Shown piece after piece: positions 35,997 through 47,420 of a stretch of 64,000 nt of DNA. The DNA is taken from the NCBI GenBank assembly GCA_947490615.1, contig CANLHK010000002.1, positions 124,001-188,000 on the forward strand, given 5' to 3'. The notes below the pieces were generated by a model. It saw nothing but the letters and a program-made list of their open reading frames with translations. It was not told the DNA's origin and did no database searches. The translations under genes were made by a program, and so were the position numbers. Positions within the stretch are counted from its first letter, which is position 1, and every line of letters starts with the position of its first letter. This stretch comes from Planctomycetaceae bacterium (GTDB taxonomy: Bacteria > Planctomycetota > Phycisphaerae > Phycisphaerales > SM1A02).

Positions 35997-37199
35997 ATGA
36001 GCACTGCTGATCTCGCCGAGCATCTTCAACGCCCCGCCCTTCGTCGCATCCACCCGGTGCAGCTGCAGAAGGACAACCAGGTGTTTCTCGGACTTCAGGA
36101 TCCGTGCATGCTCTGTCCGCAGATGATGGTGGTTCCGCCGCAGGCGTTCCAGGTCATGCAGTTCTTTAACGGCGAGCGCTCGGTCGATGAGATCGCCAGC
36201 ACGCTGAAACTCGCTGACATGGCACCCCTGCTCGAACTCCTGCGAAAACTCGATGAATTCGGCCTGATCTGGGGTCCAACCTGTGAGGCCCTCGAGGACA
36301 AGAAGAAGCATGAGCTGCAGTCGGGCGGAGCATTCGCCGCTGGTGCCACGAAGAGCCTCGGTGAGGATCCCGCAGCGATCCGCGCGCAACTTGAGAAGTG
36401 GCTCGATGAAGCGGAAGATGCCGAACTCGAAGGCACCGTCGCGGGCATCGTCGCGTGCCACCTCGATTACGGCCGCGGGCATCCCGTGTACGCCTCGAGC
36501 TACCGCACCATTGCCAAGGGTCCGCGTCCTGATCGCGTCGTGGTCCTCGGAACCAACCACTTCGGCCTCGGTGACGGCGTGGTCATGGCGGATCTCGGCT
36601 TTGAGTCGCCGCTTGGAAGAGTCTCGGCGGATCAGAAGATCGTCGAGCGCATGCGCGCCGCGACCGGGCGAAAGCTCTTCGTCGACATCTTGGATCATGT
36701 GCCTGAGCACTCGATTCAGTTGCACTTGCCTTGGATTCAGCATCTCTACGGTGATGTACCAGTCGTTGCGGCGCTCGTACCCGACCCCGTGGTCGGCTTG
36801 ATCGCCGATGACGGTGCTCGCGTTGGCGTCGATGAGTTTGTCGACCTCCTCGGCCATGCGCTCGCGGCGGAGGGTGGTCGCACGCTCTTTGTCGCGAGCG
36901 CCGATCTCTCGCACGTGGGGCCCGCTTTCGGTGAGCCAAGCCCCGTCGGCGACCAGCGTCGCCGCGAAGTTGAATCGCACGATCGCGCGATGATGAAGGA
37001 GTTCCTCGCAGGCGGCAACAACCTCGTTGCCAAGATGCGTGAACTGAAGAACCCCACGCGGTGGTGTTCGGTTGGCTGCATGAGCGCCGTCGCGCGCTTG
37101 GCCAAGCCTTCGTGCATCGAACTCATCGACTACCGCCAGGCCGTCGACGAGCAAGGCCACGCACTGGTTTCGAGCGCCTCGATGGCGCTTCTCACCTGA
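35997..37199 (+). CDS. MEMO-family protein (AmmeMemoRadiSam B) with PqqD-like N-terminus
   Basis: The C-terminal about 270 residues match the MEMO1/AmmeMemoRadiSam B family: VACHLDYGRGHPVYASSY, VLGTNHFG, EHSIQLHLPWIQ and VASADLSHVGP carry the conserved His/Asp cluster seen in MEMO. The first about 100 residues, LQKDNQVFLGL ... FFNGERSVDEIA, look like a PqqD-type winged helix. In other genomes the MEMO protein sits with an AMMECR1 and a radical SAM gene; neither is in the window. The function is not established. It lies next to dtd, 9 bp away, same strand. Confidence 0.82.
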   Translation: MSTADLAEHLQRPALRRIHPVQLQKDNQVFLGLQDPCMLCPQMMVVPPQAFQVMQFFNGERSVDEIASTLKLADMAPLLELLRKLDEFGLIWGPTCEALEDKKKHELQSGGAFAAGATKSLGEDPAAIRAQLEKWLDEAEDAELEGTVAGIVACHLDYGRGHPVYASSYRTIAKGPRPDRVVVLGTNHFGLGDGVVMADLGFESPLGRVSADQKIVERMRAATGRKLFVDILDHVPEHSIQLHLPWIQHLYGDVPVVAALVPDPVVGLIADDGARVGVDEFVDLLGHALAAEGGRTLFVASADLSHVGPAFGEPSPVGDQRRREVESHDRAMMKEFLAGGNNLVAKMRELKNPTRWCSVGCMSAVARLAKPSCIELIDYRQAVDEQGHALVSSASMALLT

Positions 37200-37208
37200 G
37201 TTCCACTG

Positions 37209-37655
37209 ATGATCGCCGTCGTGCAGCGCTGCAGTAGTGGACGCGTCTGCGTTTCCGGCGAAGAGGTCGGCGCGTTGGGAGCGCGCGGCGGACTGCTCGT
37301 TCTTCTTGGTGTCGAAGTTGGCGACGCCTCGGCACAAGCTCAGCGCATGGCAGAGAAACTCTGCAAGCTGCGGATCTTTGACGATGCCGCGGGAAAGATG
37401 AACCTCGCGGTGAGCGATGTTGGTGGCTCCATCCTCTTGATCAGTCAGTTCACGCTTGCGGGCGATTGCTCAGGCGGAAATCGTCCGAGCTTCATCACCG
37501 CACAACGGCCCGAAGCCGCGGAGCCACTGATCCATGAGGTCGTCCAACACATCGTCCAAGCAGCAATCCCCGTCGCGACCGGTCGCTTCCGCACCACGAT
37601 GGAAGTGTCGATGGTGAACGACGGACCAGTCACACTGATTGTGCGCGTTGCGTGA
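37209..37655 (+). CDS. dtd: D-aminoacyl-tRNA deacylase
   Basis: Hydrolyses D-amino acids (and Gly on tRNA-Ala) from mischarged tRNAs. 148 residues, normal. Start MIAVVQRC, the cross-subunit motifs SQFTLAGD and the C-terminal MVNDGPVTL, which carries the Gly-Pro pair used for chiral proofreading. Its last 26 bases overlap the convergent glycosylase gene. Confidence 0.95.
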   Translation: MIAVVQRCSSGRVCVSGEEVGALGARGGLLVLLGVEVGDASAQAQRMAEKLCKLRIFDDAAGKMNLAVSDVGGSILLISQFTLAGDCSGGNRPSFITAQRPEAAEPLIHEVVQHIVQAAIPVATGRFRTTMEVSMVNDGPVTLIVRVA

Positions 37656-38649
37656 GCGACTGTTCGCCGCGCGTAGGAAGCGCGCGACCGAGCGCGCTGA
37701 CAACCAACTTCAAATCCTCCCAGGCTTCTCTTCGAGCCTCGGTGGTTTGGTTTCGCAACAGGAACGCAGGATGAAGCGTGGGCATGACCGACGCTTCGAA
37801 CGAAGTCCCTTCTGCTGACGCGAGGCGCACAGCCACAAATCGGCCGCGCAAGGCACTGATCCCGAGCTCCGTCGTGAGAAAGAGTTTCGTCGCGGGCCCG
37901 CCGAGCGTCATGATGACGCGCGGCTGGATGATCGCCAATTGCGCCATGAGGTAGGGACCACACCCATCGATCTCGCTTTGAGTTGCCGGGCGATGCTCGG
38001 AGGGCGGCGCCTTGAGCACGGTGGTCGAATACACGGTCTCACGCGAAAGTCCGATGGCACGGAGCATCTCATCAAGCTTTTCGCCGACGCGCCCTGCGAA
38101 CGGTCGCTGAGACTCCCCTTCCGCGGCACTCGGCGCATCGCCGATGAGAACGAGTTCCGCCTCCGCAGTGCCTTCACCAAAGACCAGCGCACTGCGCGCT
38201 CGACGACTTGAACAGAAGCTGCACTCCTGGGCGTGCGAATGCTCGAGAGCCCGCAATTGCTCCGATTTCGTCGTTGCCCGCGGAACAGAAACGGCCGCCG
38301 AGATGCGCGGCTCGATGCGCGCGACACTTCTCTGAGCAATGAGGGGAGACGGGCGCGGCGCGGCGGCGTGTGCTTGCGGCGGGACCACAGTTTCCGCTTG
38401 ACGCGGCAGCGGCGCGGCACTGGTCGGAATTGCAGCGCGCTGCGGAGCGAAGAGCGCGGCGTCAAATCCTCGACTCGGAGCGTGCCGCTGTGGAAGCGAC
38501 GCTTCAGGCGATGGCGATTGCAACGCAGCCGCTGTTGCTGGGGCAGCGGAAGCAGTTCGAACGAAACCGACGGGCAGCAGCACATCCTCGACGCCGAGCA
38601 GCAGATCGGTCTCGACCTCAAGCATCCCGCGTCGAAGAAGTCCTGTCAT
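37630..38649 (-). CDS. Family-4-like uracil-DNA glycosylase lacking one Fe-S cysteine
   Basis: Predicted base-excision repair enzyme. The catalytic domain is residues 137-335: CSFC (C143, C146), LIGDAPSAAEG in the place of the GEAPG motif, PFAGRVGEKLD, and TLHPAFLLRN with the conserved HP. The third cluster ligand, normally in VLKC, is Ala214 here (VLKAPP); the fourth is C230. Motif 1 also departs from consensus. An N-terminal 135 residues are Ala/Pro-rich and probably disordered. It may be a diverged paralogue with altered cluster or specificity. The end overlaps dtd convergently by 26 bp. Confidence 0.8.
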   Translation of the reverse strand: MTGLLRRGMLEVETDLLLGVEDVLLPVGFVRTASAAPATAAALQSPSPEASLPQRHAPSRGFDAALFAPQRAAIPTSAAPLPRQAETVVPPQAHAAAPRPSPLIAQRSVARIEPRISAAVSVPRATTKSEQLRALEHSHAQECSFCSSRRARSALVFGEGTAEAELVLIGDAPSAAEGESQRPFAGRVGEKLDEMLRAIGLSRETVYSTTVLKAPPSEHRPATQSEIDGCGPYLMAQLAIIQPRVIMTLGGPATKLFLTTELGISALRGRFVAVRLASAEGTSFEASVMPTLHPAFLLRNQTTEARREAWEDLKLVVSALGRALPTRGEQSLTQRAQSV

Positions 38650-38683
38650 CGATGGAGGCCTCGTGCGTGTCCTGAGCCGCGCC

Positions 38684-39451
38684 TCAGCGCTTGCGAGGAT
38701 CGCGTGCGTTGGACGGCTTGCCGACGGCAGACTTGCCGACAGCGGCTTCGCCCTTCTTCGCAGCCTTGGGCGTCACGATTTGGATCATCGATTGCGTGCG
38801 CAGCACCAAGCCGCAGTCCGAGCGAAGGTGGAAGCCCTGCACATGGGTCTCATTGCGGAAGTGCTGCACATCGATCAAGGACAGATTGTGCTTTCCAGCT
38901 GCGTCGGTCCACGCTGCGAAGAGCGAATCGTTCTCACGAGCGTGCTGCATCATCTCCTTGTAGGTCCCGATGTAGAGGTGATCCGACAAGGTCTCGGTCT
39001 GCATTGTCGTCATGTAGACGAGGTTGTCAGCGACCTTCTCTTCGAAGTCGCGCTCGCCCGCACAAGGAAGTGCAGCGATGAGTCCGCGGTCTGGAATCTG
39101 GTCGATGTGCTCAACCACGATCTCCGTCATGCAGAAGCCGTTGAGCGTGAAGCGCAGGCTGTGTCCGCCGCGGAAGATCCACGCCTCGGTCTCGTAGTCG
39201 CCGTGCTGAACGCGCTGGCGACCCTCGATCCCGAAGAACTCAGGGTGGAGCGCCTTTCGGAAGGAGAGGAGGTGGTAGCCCTGAAGGCTGTTTGCCTTCG
39301 TGGCGCCTGATGCCCCGCCATGCGAAGAAAAAGTTGGCGCAGCGCCGCTCGCGTGTCCCTCAGATCCCGCGTTGCCGCCGAATCCATTGGGAATGAAACC
39401 GCCCTGGCCCGTATTCGCGTCGTGATTCTGGTTCTGCATGAAATCCTGCAT
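38684..39451 (-). CDS. Hypothetical protein, Gly-rich N-terminus
   Basis: I do not recognise a family. 255 residues: a Gly/Asn/Ser-rich, probably disordered first 55 residues, then a mixed alpha/beta domain with FRGGHSLRFTLNGFCMTEIVVEHI and a region EKVADNLVYMTTMQT (both quoted only as landmarks), and a basic Lys-rich tail. No signal peptide or membrane helix. Its ATG directly follows the TGA of a short upstream ORF, which suggests coupled translation if that ORF is real. Confidence 0.65.
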   Translation of the reverse strand: MQDFMQNQNHDANTGQGGFIPNGFGGNAGSEGHASGAAPTFSSHGGASGATKANSLQGYHLLSFRKALHPEFFGIEGRQRVQHGDYETEAWIFRGGHSLRFTLNGFCMTEIVVEHIDQIPDRGLIAALPCAGERDFEEKVADNLVYMTTMQTETLSDHLYIGTYKEMMQHARENDSLFAAWTDAAGKHNLSLIDVQHFRNETHVQGFHLRSDCGLVLRTQSMIQIVTPKAAKKGEAAVGKSAVGKPSNARDPRKR

Positions 39452-39715
39452 TCAGGACTCGGGTTCATACCGAGTCGTTCGCCGCTTCGAGGTGCCCTGC
39501 TTGCCGACACCGCCTTTGATCAAACTGCTCGATCCAGTCGTGCCGTGCCCGTCCGTGCTTCGTTCTTGAGCACCACGGGAGATTCTCGAAGTTGCAGCCG
39601 CGGCCGCTGCCGTGCGAGTGCCGCGCATCGGGCGCCAACAGGGCGCCCTCCTCCAACGCCTGCTGGCCGTTGGGGTGGCGTATCTTTGCGGTTCATCGCC
39701 GAAAGACAAGGACAA
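39452..39715 (-). CDS. Possible short basic protein abutting the next gene
   Basis: 87 codons from the first ATG; the product is Arg/Ser/Ala-rich and ends GGVGKQGTSKRRTTRYEPES. No family recognised. The only support is position: its TGA is immediately followed by the ATG of the downstream gene. It may be a leader peptide, a small basic protein or a chance ORF. The true start may be internal. Confidence 0.25.
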   Translation of the reverse strand: MSLSFGDEPQRYATPTASRRWRRAPCWRPMRGTRTAAAAAATSRISRGAQERSTDGHGTTGSSSLIKGGVGKQGTSKRRTTRYEPES

Positions 39716-39820
39716 AGTACGAACTTCGAGGCCTTTGCTTGGCGTGGCGGAGTCGGGTTCTCGGAAGATCGAAGACTCAGAATGCCGAATTCGGACGCTC
39801 CGCTGAGTGCGGGACTCTTG

Positions 39821-39859
39821 AAAAAGGCGGATGGCCTGCCCTCGTCGGACAGGCCATCC
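39821..39859 (-). terminator. Terminator of RNase P RNA
   Basis: Perfect 10-base arms GGATGGCCTG/CAGGCCATCC with an 11-nt loop, followed on the minus strand by GCCTTTTT. It sits just past the 3' end of rnpB. Confidence 0.9.
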
Positions 39860-39861
39860 AT

Positions 39862-40271
<410 letters not shown>

Positions 40272-40316
40272 GACTCTACCTTGTCGCTGGCCTCACGGTG
40301 AGGTGTTCCGAGGGAC

Positions 40317-40344
40317 TTGAGCAATCCGCGGGAGTTGCTATGCT
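40317..40344 (+). promoter_or_regulatory. Sigma70-like promoter for rplU
   Basis: TTGAGC, 16-nt spacer, TATGCT. It lies in the 120-bp divergent gap between rnpB and rplU and points toward rplU, with a leader of about 40 nt. Confidence 0.5.
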
Positions 40345-40391
40345 CCTCCATTCGCCCCAGAACAGCCTGAGGGCGAGAAGGAACTTTCGCC

Positions 40392-40712
40392 ATGTACGCA
40401 ATCGTCGAAGACAGCGGTACCCAAATCAAGCTCCAGAAGGGCGATGTCGTTGATATCGATCTTCGCGACGCCGAGGATGGGTCAACCATGACCTTCGATC
40501 GTGTGCTCGCGGTAGGCGATGTGTCTGGCACGGCGCCCGCCAAGCTCGGACTCCCCTATCTCACAGGCGCGACGGTGACCGCGAGAGTGCTTGGCGAGGC
40601 CGACGGACCAAAGGTTCTTGTTGGCAAGTACAAGCGCCGCAAGGGCTATCGCAAGACGATTGGCCACAAGCAGCACTACATCCGCATCGAAGTTCTCTCG
40701 ATCAATGCGTGA
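40392..40712 (+). CDS. rplU: 50S ribosomal protein L21 (bL21)
   Basis: 106 residues, typical. Start MYAIVEDSGTQIKLQKGD with a GAAGGA SD 9-10 nt upstream; C-terminal basic block KYKRRKGYRKTIGHKQ is the 23S rRNA-binding segment. Usually followed by rpmA (L27), but here a terminator and an opposite-strand gene follow, so the rplU-rpmA pair is split. Confidence 0.96.
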   Translation: MYAIVEDSGTQIKLQKGDVVDIDLRDAEDGSTMTFDRVLAVGDVSGTAPAKLGLPYLTGATVTARVLGEADGPKVLVGKYKRRKGYRKTIGHKQHYIRIEVLSINA

Positions 40713-40767
40713 TCGTTGACGCCGCGCTGCCCGAACGGGCGTGCGCTCCGTCGACCACCACTCGGAC

Positions 40768-40799
40768 AAGGCCGCGCGTTCAGCGCGGCCTTCTTCTTT
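40768..40799 (+). terminator. Terminator of rplU
   Basis: Ten-base arms AAGGCCGCGC/GCGCGGCCTT with a 5-nt loop, followed by CTTCTTT. Confidence 0.85.
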
Positions 40800-40822
40800 G
40801 GTTGATCACTTTGAAGTGCCCG

Positions 40823-41755
40823 TCACTCGCCGCGCAGCGTGAGCTCGATCGGGTCGACATCAAATCCCCGCAGCATGGCCTCGACGCTCTCACTGTGCGC
40901 GGTTCGAGCAGAGAGCCGAATGGTGTCGGCGAGCGCAGCGATGCGCAGTCGCATGCGTCGGTGTCCATCCTGAAGAGCCGCCGCGCCGGCGGCCGTCGGC
41001 CGCTCCGCCTCGATGATCGTTTGGATCGTCGGCTCATCACGGTCGAGCTCGACCGCCGACTCCTCGACGGATGAGCCGTCGCGTCGCCGCCACGCCAAGA
41101 GTGCAGACGAGATCGTGGCCAGACCACCGTCACCGACGAGTGTGAATGCCGTCGCTTCGGCGCCCGCGCCGACGGCGAGTGTTCCAAGTCCGCGTTGCCC
41201 GACGACGCTCGCCGTGATCGTTCCATCCTTACCGCCGAACGCGATGACTTCGTCGATCGTGCCAAGAACAGTGAGTGCGGACGCCGCAGCAACCCGCAGA
41301 CCTTCAGCGAGATGAAACTCGCTTGGCACCGCGATCGCTGCCTGAAAGACGCTGACACGGCCAAACGCCTCGCACACACTCAGCAGCGTGCGGCCCGTCT
41401 GCATCCTGCGAAAACTCGGAGCGGTCTCACATTGTGGGACGGCGAGAAGAAACGGAAGCTCGCACGCGCCAGCGACGATGGCGATGTCTTCGCTGGCCAG
41501 TGCCTCGCGATCAAGTTCTCCCAGCGGCGCGCACCGATCAATCCACAGTGCGTCGGTTGTCGCGACGGCAAGTTGGCGAAGGTCATCGAAGGCCTCGGCG
41601 CCAAAACGCTCGCTCAGCATTCGGCGAACGCGCACGTCATCACTGCCAACCCGCGTTGGAGCCAAGCGGGGATCCGACAAGATCCGCACAGCGCGATCAG
41701 CGCGCGCGCCTTCGATCCATGCGGAGATTTCGCGCGGTTCAAAGGGATGGCGCAC
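40823..41755 (-). CDS. Hypothetical protein with GTG start
   Basis: I do not recognise this product of about 310 residues. The ORF track opens it at 42031 inside the aminotransferase gene. I use a GTG at 41755 because AGGAG lies 8 nt upstream and the translation changes there from Arg/Ser-rich to a balanced composition (RHPFEPREISAW). It then overlaps the aminotransferase stop by 17 nt, indicating coupled translation. The centre is rich in Ala, Gly and Val with no signal peptide. FDDLRQLAVATTD faintly recalls patatin-like proteins, but no GxSxG is present, so I do not assign it. Confidence 0.6.
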   Translation of the reverse strand: MRHPFEPREISAWIEGARADRAVRILSDPRLAPTRVGSDDVRVRRMLSERFGAEAFDDLRQLAVATTDALWIDRCAPLGELDREALASEDIAIVAGACELPFLLAVPQCETAPSFRRMQTGRTLLSVCEAFGRVSVFQAAIAVPSEFHLAEGLRVAAASALTVLGTIDEVIAFGGKDGTITASVVGQRGLGTLAVGAGAEATAFTLVGDGGLATISSALLAWRRRDGSSVEESAVELDRDEPTIQTIIEAERPTAAGAAALQDGHRRMRLRIAALADTIRLSARTAHSESVEAMLRGFDVDPIELTLRGE

Positions 41756-42959
41756 GCGCGGGCTCCTGCTTGAGCTCTGACGACGCGCCGCGGCCAAACC
41801 GCGCCGCGTACGCGGACAACCGCTCCAACGCGCCGTCGATGGTCGCGTCCTTCTTACAGAACGCGATCCGAACGAGCGACTTCGCTTTGGCCTTGTTGAG
41901 ATAGAACGCGCCTGGTGGAATCGCGGCGACTCCACCGTGTTCAACAAGATGGCGGCAGAACGCGAAGTCGTCAGCGAATCCAAACCGCCCGTGATTCGCG
42001 AGCACGAAGTAGCTCCCCTGCGGCGCCTCACAGGAGAGTCCGCAGGCGCGCAATCCCGTCACCATGCGGTCGCGGCGTGCGCGGTATTCGCTGCGGAACT
42101 CTTCGTAGTACGCGTCAGGCGCGGTGAGTGCGACCGCGGCCGCAGCCTGTAACGGAGTCGGCGCACAGAAGCTCGCGAACTGATGCGCTGAGCGGACGGC
42201 GGCCGCGAGCGGCGCAGGAGCGATCGCCCAACCGACTTTCCATCCTGTAAACGAGAAAGACTTTCCGAGGCTTCCCAGCACAATCGTGCGCTCGCGCATG
42301 CCTGGCTCAGAGGCGAGGGTGCGATGACGCGTCTCGTACCAGAGTTCCTCGTAGACCTCATCGCTGAGAACGATGAGATCAAACTCCACCGCGACACGCA
42401 CGATCGCCGCGCGCTCCTCGTCATCCAAGATGCGCCCACTGGGATTGTGCGGACTGTTGACGAGCAGCATCCTCGTCTTTGGTGTGATGGCAGCACGCAG
42501 CGCCGCTTCATCGACGCGAAAGCCGGGCGCTTCGAGCGTCACAATCTTGGCTACGCCGCCCGCCATCACGACCGACGCTGGATACGAGTCATAGAACGGC
42601 TCAAAGAGCACGACTTCATCACCAGGTTCAAGGAGCGCGAGCATGCAATCGAGAATCGCTTCCGTCGCGCCGCAGGTCACGACGACATCGCGCTCGGCGT
42701 CGTAGGTCAGACCGCTGGTCTTCTCAAAGCGCTCGACGATGGCCTTGGTCAACTCAGGCAGGCCCGTCATCCGCGCGTATTGCCCACTTCGATCGCGGAT
42801 CGCTTTGATCGCCGCCTCTTTGAGAAACTCTGGGCCATCGAAGTCGGGCGCACCTTGTCCAAGATTGAGCGCGCCGTGTTTGACAGCCAGCGCAGTCATC
42901 TCCGCGAAGATCGTCGCACCGAAAGGCTTGAGCCGCGAGTTGACACCGAAGCTGCGCAT
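41739..42959 (-). CDS. Class I/II PLP-dependent aminotransferase
   Basis: About 406 residues from MRSFGVNSRL. Fold-type I features: NLGQGAPDFDGP, TCGATEAILDCMLAL, NSPHNPSGR, the cofactor-phosphate region and the PLP-binding Lys in SLGKSFSFTGWKVGW. C-terminal Arg motif in LVRIAFCKKD. Closest in style to the YbdL/kynurenine-type aminotransferases that act on methionine or aromatic amino acids; the exact substrate cannot be read from sequence. The ORF extends to 43466 across the divergent pseudouridine synthase gene, which I reject. The hypothetical gene downstream overlaps its stop. Confidence 0.88.
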   Translation of the reverse strand: MRSFGVNSRLKPFGATIFAEMTALAVKHGALNLGQGAPDFDGPEFLKEAAIKAIRDRSGQYARMTGLPELTKAIVERFEKTSGLTYDAERDVVVTCGATEAILDCMLALLEPGDEVVLFEPFYDSYPASVVMAGGVAKIVTLEAPGFRVDEAALRAAITPKTRMLLVNSPHNPSGRILDDEERAAIVRVAVEFDLIVLSDEVYEELWYETRHRTLASEPGMRERTIVLGSLGKSFSFTGWKVGWAIAPAPLAAAVRSAHQFASFCAPTPLQAAAAVALTAPDAYYEEFRSEYRARRDRMVTGLRACGLSCEAPQGSYFVLANHGRFGFADDFAFCRHLVEHGGVAAIPPGAFYLNKAKAKSLVRIAFCKKDATIDGALERLSAYAARFGRGASSELKQEPARAPSL

Positions 42960-43003
42960 GACTCGATCGTACCGATCTGCGCACTGCTCGGTAGACTCGC
43001 AGC

Positions 43004-43753
43004 GTGGGCCAACCAGAACCAAATGCAACGCTCCGACTTGAGATCGTCCACGAGGATGCCTTGGTGATCGTGGCCAACAAAGCACCTGGCATGGTGTCGG
43101 AGCCGGGCACTTCGCATCGCTCGGACAGCCTGCTGAATGCCTTGGTTTCCCGCTATGGCGGCAAGTTGCTCCGCCTCGGAGAGCGCCGCGACTACGGGCT
43201 CCTCCATCGACTCGATCGGCAAACCAGCGGATGCGTCGCCTGCGCGCTCGACCCTGATGCCTACGACGCGATCCGTGCGCAATTCGAGGCGCGCACCGTC
43301 GACAAGTGTTATCTCGCGATCGTGCGAGGGAGCATGCCTGCGGGGAAGTGCACCGTTGATCGACCACTCCTCGAGAAGCGCGTTCCGTCGGATGAAGGCA
43401 CTCGATTGGTGAGTCTGCTTTCGTCGGAAGGGAAACCAGCGACGACAGACTTTGAAGTGCTCGCAACCAGCGCGAAGAACTGCCTCGTCGCGTGCACGCC
43501 GCACACGGGCCGACTCCATCAGATTCGCGTGCACCTCGCCCATCTCGGATTCCCCGTCGAGGGCGAAGCGCTTTACGGCGTAGGCGCTCGTGTGCTGCCT
43601 TCGATGAAGGGTGCCGATCGCACGCTCGGACTCCACGCGTGGAAGCTCGGATTCACACACGGATCGGGACGCGTCGACGCCTGCGCGAAGCCGAGCAAGA
43701 AGTTTCTCGCGCTCGCGAGAGAACTCGCGCTCCAACACGATTCCCTCCAATGA
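43004..43753 (+). CDS. RluA-family RNA pseudouridine synthase
   Basis: 249 residues. Catalytic motif LLHRLDRQTSG with the nucleophilic Asp, an N-terminal DALVIVANKAPGMV block, and the C-terminal HTGRLHQIRVHLAHLG block are all present. No S4 domain precedes it, so it is like RluA/TruC rather than RluD. Starts with GTG, 44 bp from the divergent aminotransferase start. The modified position in rRNA or tRNA is unknown. Confidence 0.9.
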   Translation: MGQPEPNATLRLEIVHEDALVIVANKAPGMVSEPGTSHRSDSLLNALVSRYGGKLLRLGERRDYGLLHRLDRQTSGCVACALDPDAYDAIRAQFEARTVDKCYLAIVRGSMPAGKCTVDRPLLEKRVPSDEGTRLVSLLSSEGKPATTDFEVLATSAKNCLVACTPHTGRLHQIRVHLAHLGFPVEGEALYGVGARVLPSMKGADRTLGLHAWKLGFTHGSGRVDACAKPSKKFLALARELALQHDSLQ

Positions 43754-43754
43754 A

Positions 43755-43781
43755 ACAGGCCGCCCATGAGGGGCGGCCTGT
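43755..43781. terminator. Bidirectional terminator between convergent genes
   Basis: Eleven-base arms ACAGGCCGCCC/GGGCGGCCTGT with a 5-nt loop, lying between the stops of the pseudouridine synthase gene and the pyrophosphatase gene. Short T-rich tracts follow on both sides (GGACTTTCC on plus, TTCATTGG on minus), so it can serve both. Confidence 0.65.
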
Positions 43782-43804
43782 GGACTTTCCATTGGATGCG
43801 AAGA

Positions 43805-46300
<2,496 letters not shown>

Positions 46301-46658
46301 GATTTGGCTGTCTTCCTATTGCGTGGCGTCGCGAGACGGCACAAGGAGTAATGAAACGAGCACTGAAGCTGACCCGACGCGCTCGACCCCGTTCCCTGAG
46401 CTCGATTCGGATCGAGTTTGGGAGCAGAACGACGAACGATTCGAATCGACGGAGAACTGACGAACGGGATGTCTCTGGCGTTTGAGGACTTGGTGGTGGC
46501 CGTTGGGTTCCTCCACCCATCGACCTGCCACGAACCCCTGCGCGCATCTCTCGGCAAGGGGGCGGAATCGTAACGAGTTTTCATCCCCTCGGATGGTGGG
46601 GCTCGAGGCATCGCGTGCCTCATCTTCGGTCACGATCGGCTATATTCTCGCTCCCGCT
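46301..46658. other. Upstream region of hppA and tRNA-Gly
   Basis: 358 bp divergent region. A purine-rich AGGAAG lies upstream of the hppA ATG, and TATATT at 46641-46646 is a probable -10 for tRNA-Gly. I see no gene: ORFs here (46183-46623 minus and others) are low-complexity. Confidence 0.4.
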
Positions 46659-46730
46659 GCGGGCGTAGCTCAGCGGTAGAGCGGCAGCCTTCCAAGCTGC
46701 ATGTCGAGGGTTCGATCCCCTTCGCCCGCT
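46659..46730 (+). tRNA. tRNA-Gly (TCC)
   Basis: Complete cloverleaf: acceptor GCGGGCG/CGCCCGC, D stem GCTC/GAGC, anticodon stem GCAGC/GCTGC with loop CTTCCAA (anticodon TCC), T stem GAGGG/CCCTT with loop TTCGATC (one G-T pair). Discriminator T, usual for Gly; no encoded CCA. Confidence 0.96.
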
Positions 46731-46757
46731 TTCGCACTGTCTCGTGCGAGTGCGATT

Positions 46758-47420
46758 TCACTTCAGGTGCGGCTTGCGCGCGATGATGTGGTGCACATGC
46801 CACCGCTTCGAGGCGCCGCGTCCGATGTGTCCAAGCCGATTGACCTCTTCGCGGTGAAGAAACTCGAACCCCTCGAAGAGTCCGCTGAGTTCGCTGTCGG
46901 TGTGCGCGGACATGGTGTTCGGTGCGGCGTGCACGATGAAGTCGTCGTCGTGACCAAAGAACTGCGCCACGAAGAGACCCCCGGGCTCAAGGCACGAGAG
47001 AAGCGTCGGCATCACACGCGATAGGTCAGCGCTCCGCACGAAGGGCAGGACAAAGCCTGCGTGCACGAGGCCAAACTGCCCTGCGCTGAGTTGGCTCGCG
47101 AACTGTTCCGCCGTGGCATGATGAAGTGTGAGGAACGCACCGTCGAGGCTCCGCTCTCCCGCGACCGCCGCGGCGGTCTGCTCGAGCATCGAGGCATAAG
47201 GGTCGAGGGCCACGACCTTGAATCCATGCTGGAGGAGGAGAACGACCTCGCGACCTGGACCGCAGCCTACATCGAGCGCCGTCTTCCTGACACTTGGTTC
47301 AAAGAGCCCCAGCGCGCGGACGAGCTCTGCCCGAGGCGGCATCCCCGCTGTTCCAGAAAGATATTGCTCGAGACGCGCTCGATCGAAAGCAGGGACGAAA
47401 GGGTCAGGTGAAGGGGTCAC
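46758..47420 (-). CDS. Class I SAM-dependent methyltransferase
   Basis: 220 residues. Motif I LDVGCGPGREVVLL at about residues 49-62, motif II acidic residue in VVALDPYASML, and the DxFP-like strand in GLVHAGFVLPFV. Order and spacing fit a TehB/UbiE-type small-molecule methyltransferase, but nothing specifies the substrate. The gene is single, between tRNA-Gly and the secreted-protein region. Confidence 0.8.
   Translation of the reverse strand: MTPSPDPFVPAFDRARLEQYLSGTAGMPPRAELVRALGLFEPSVRKTALDVGCGPGREVVLLLQHGFKVVALDPYASMLEQTAAAVAGERSLDGAFLTLHHATAEQFASQLSAGQFGLVHAGFVLPFVRSADLSRVMPTLLSCLEPGGLFVAQFFGHDDDFIVHAAPNTMSAHTDSELSGLFEGFEFLHREEVNRLGHIGRGASKRWHVHHIIARKPHLK

Noticed and set aside
41756-42031. 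Upstream extension of the hypothetical gene at 40823-41755
   Set aside because: Arg/Ser-rich and fully inside the aminotransferase gene; a GTG with a good SD exists downstream.
42960-43466. Upstream extension of the aminotransferase ORF
   Set aside because: Antisense to the pseudouridine synthase; the family N-terminus begins at 42959.
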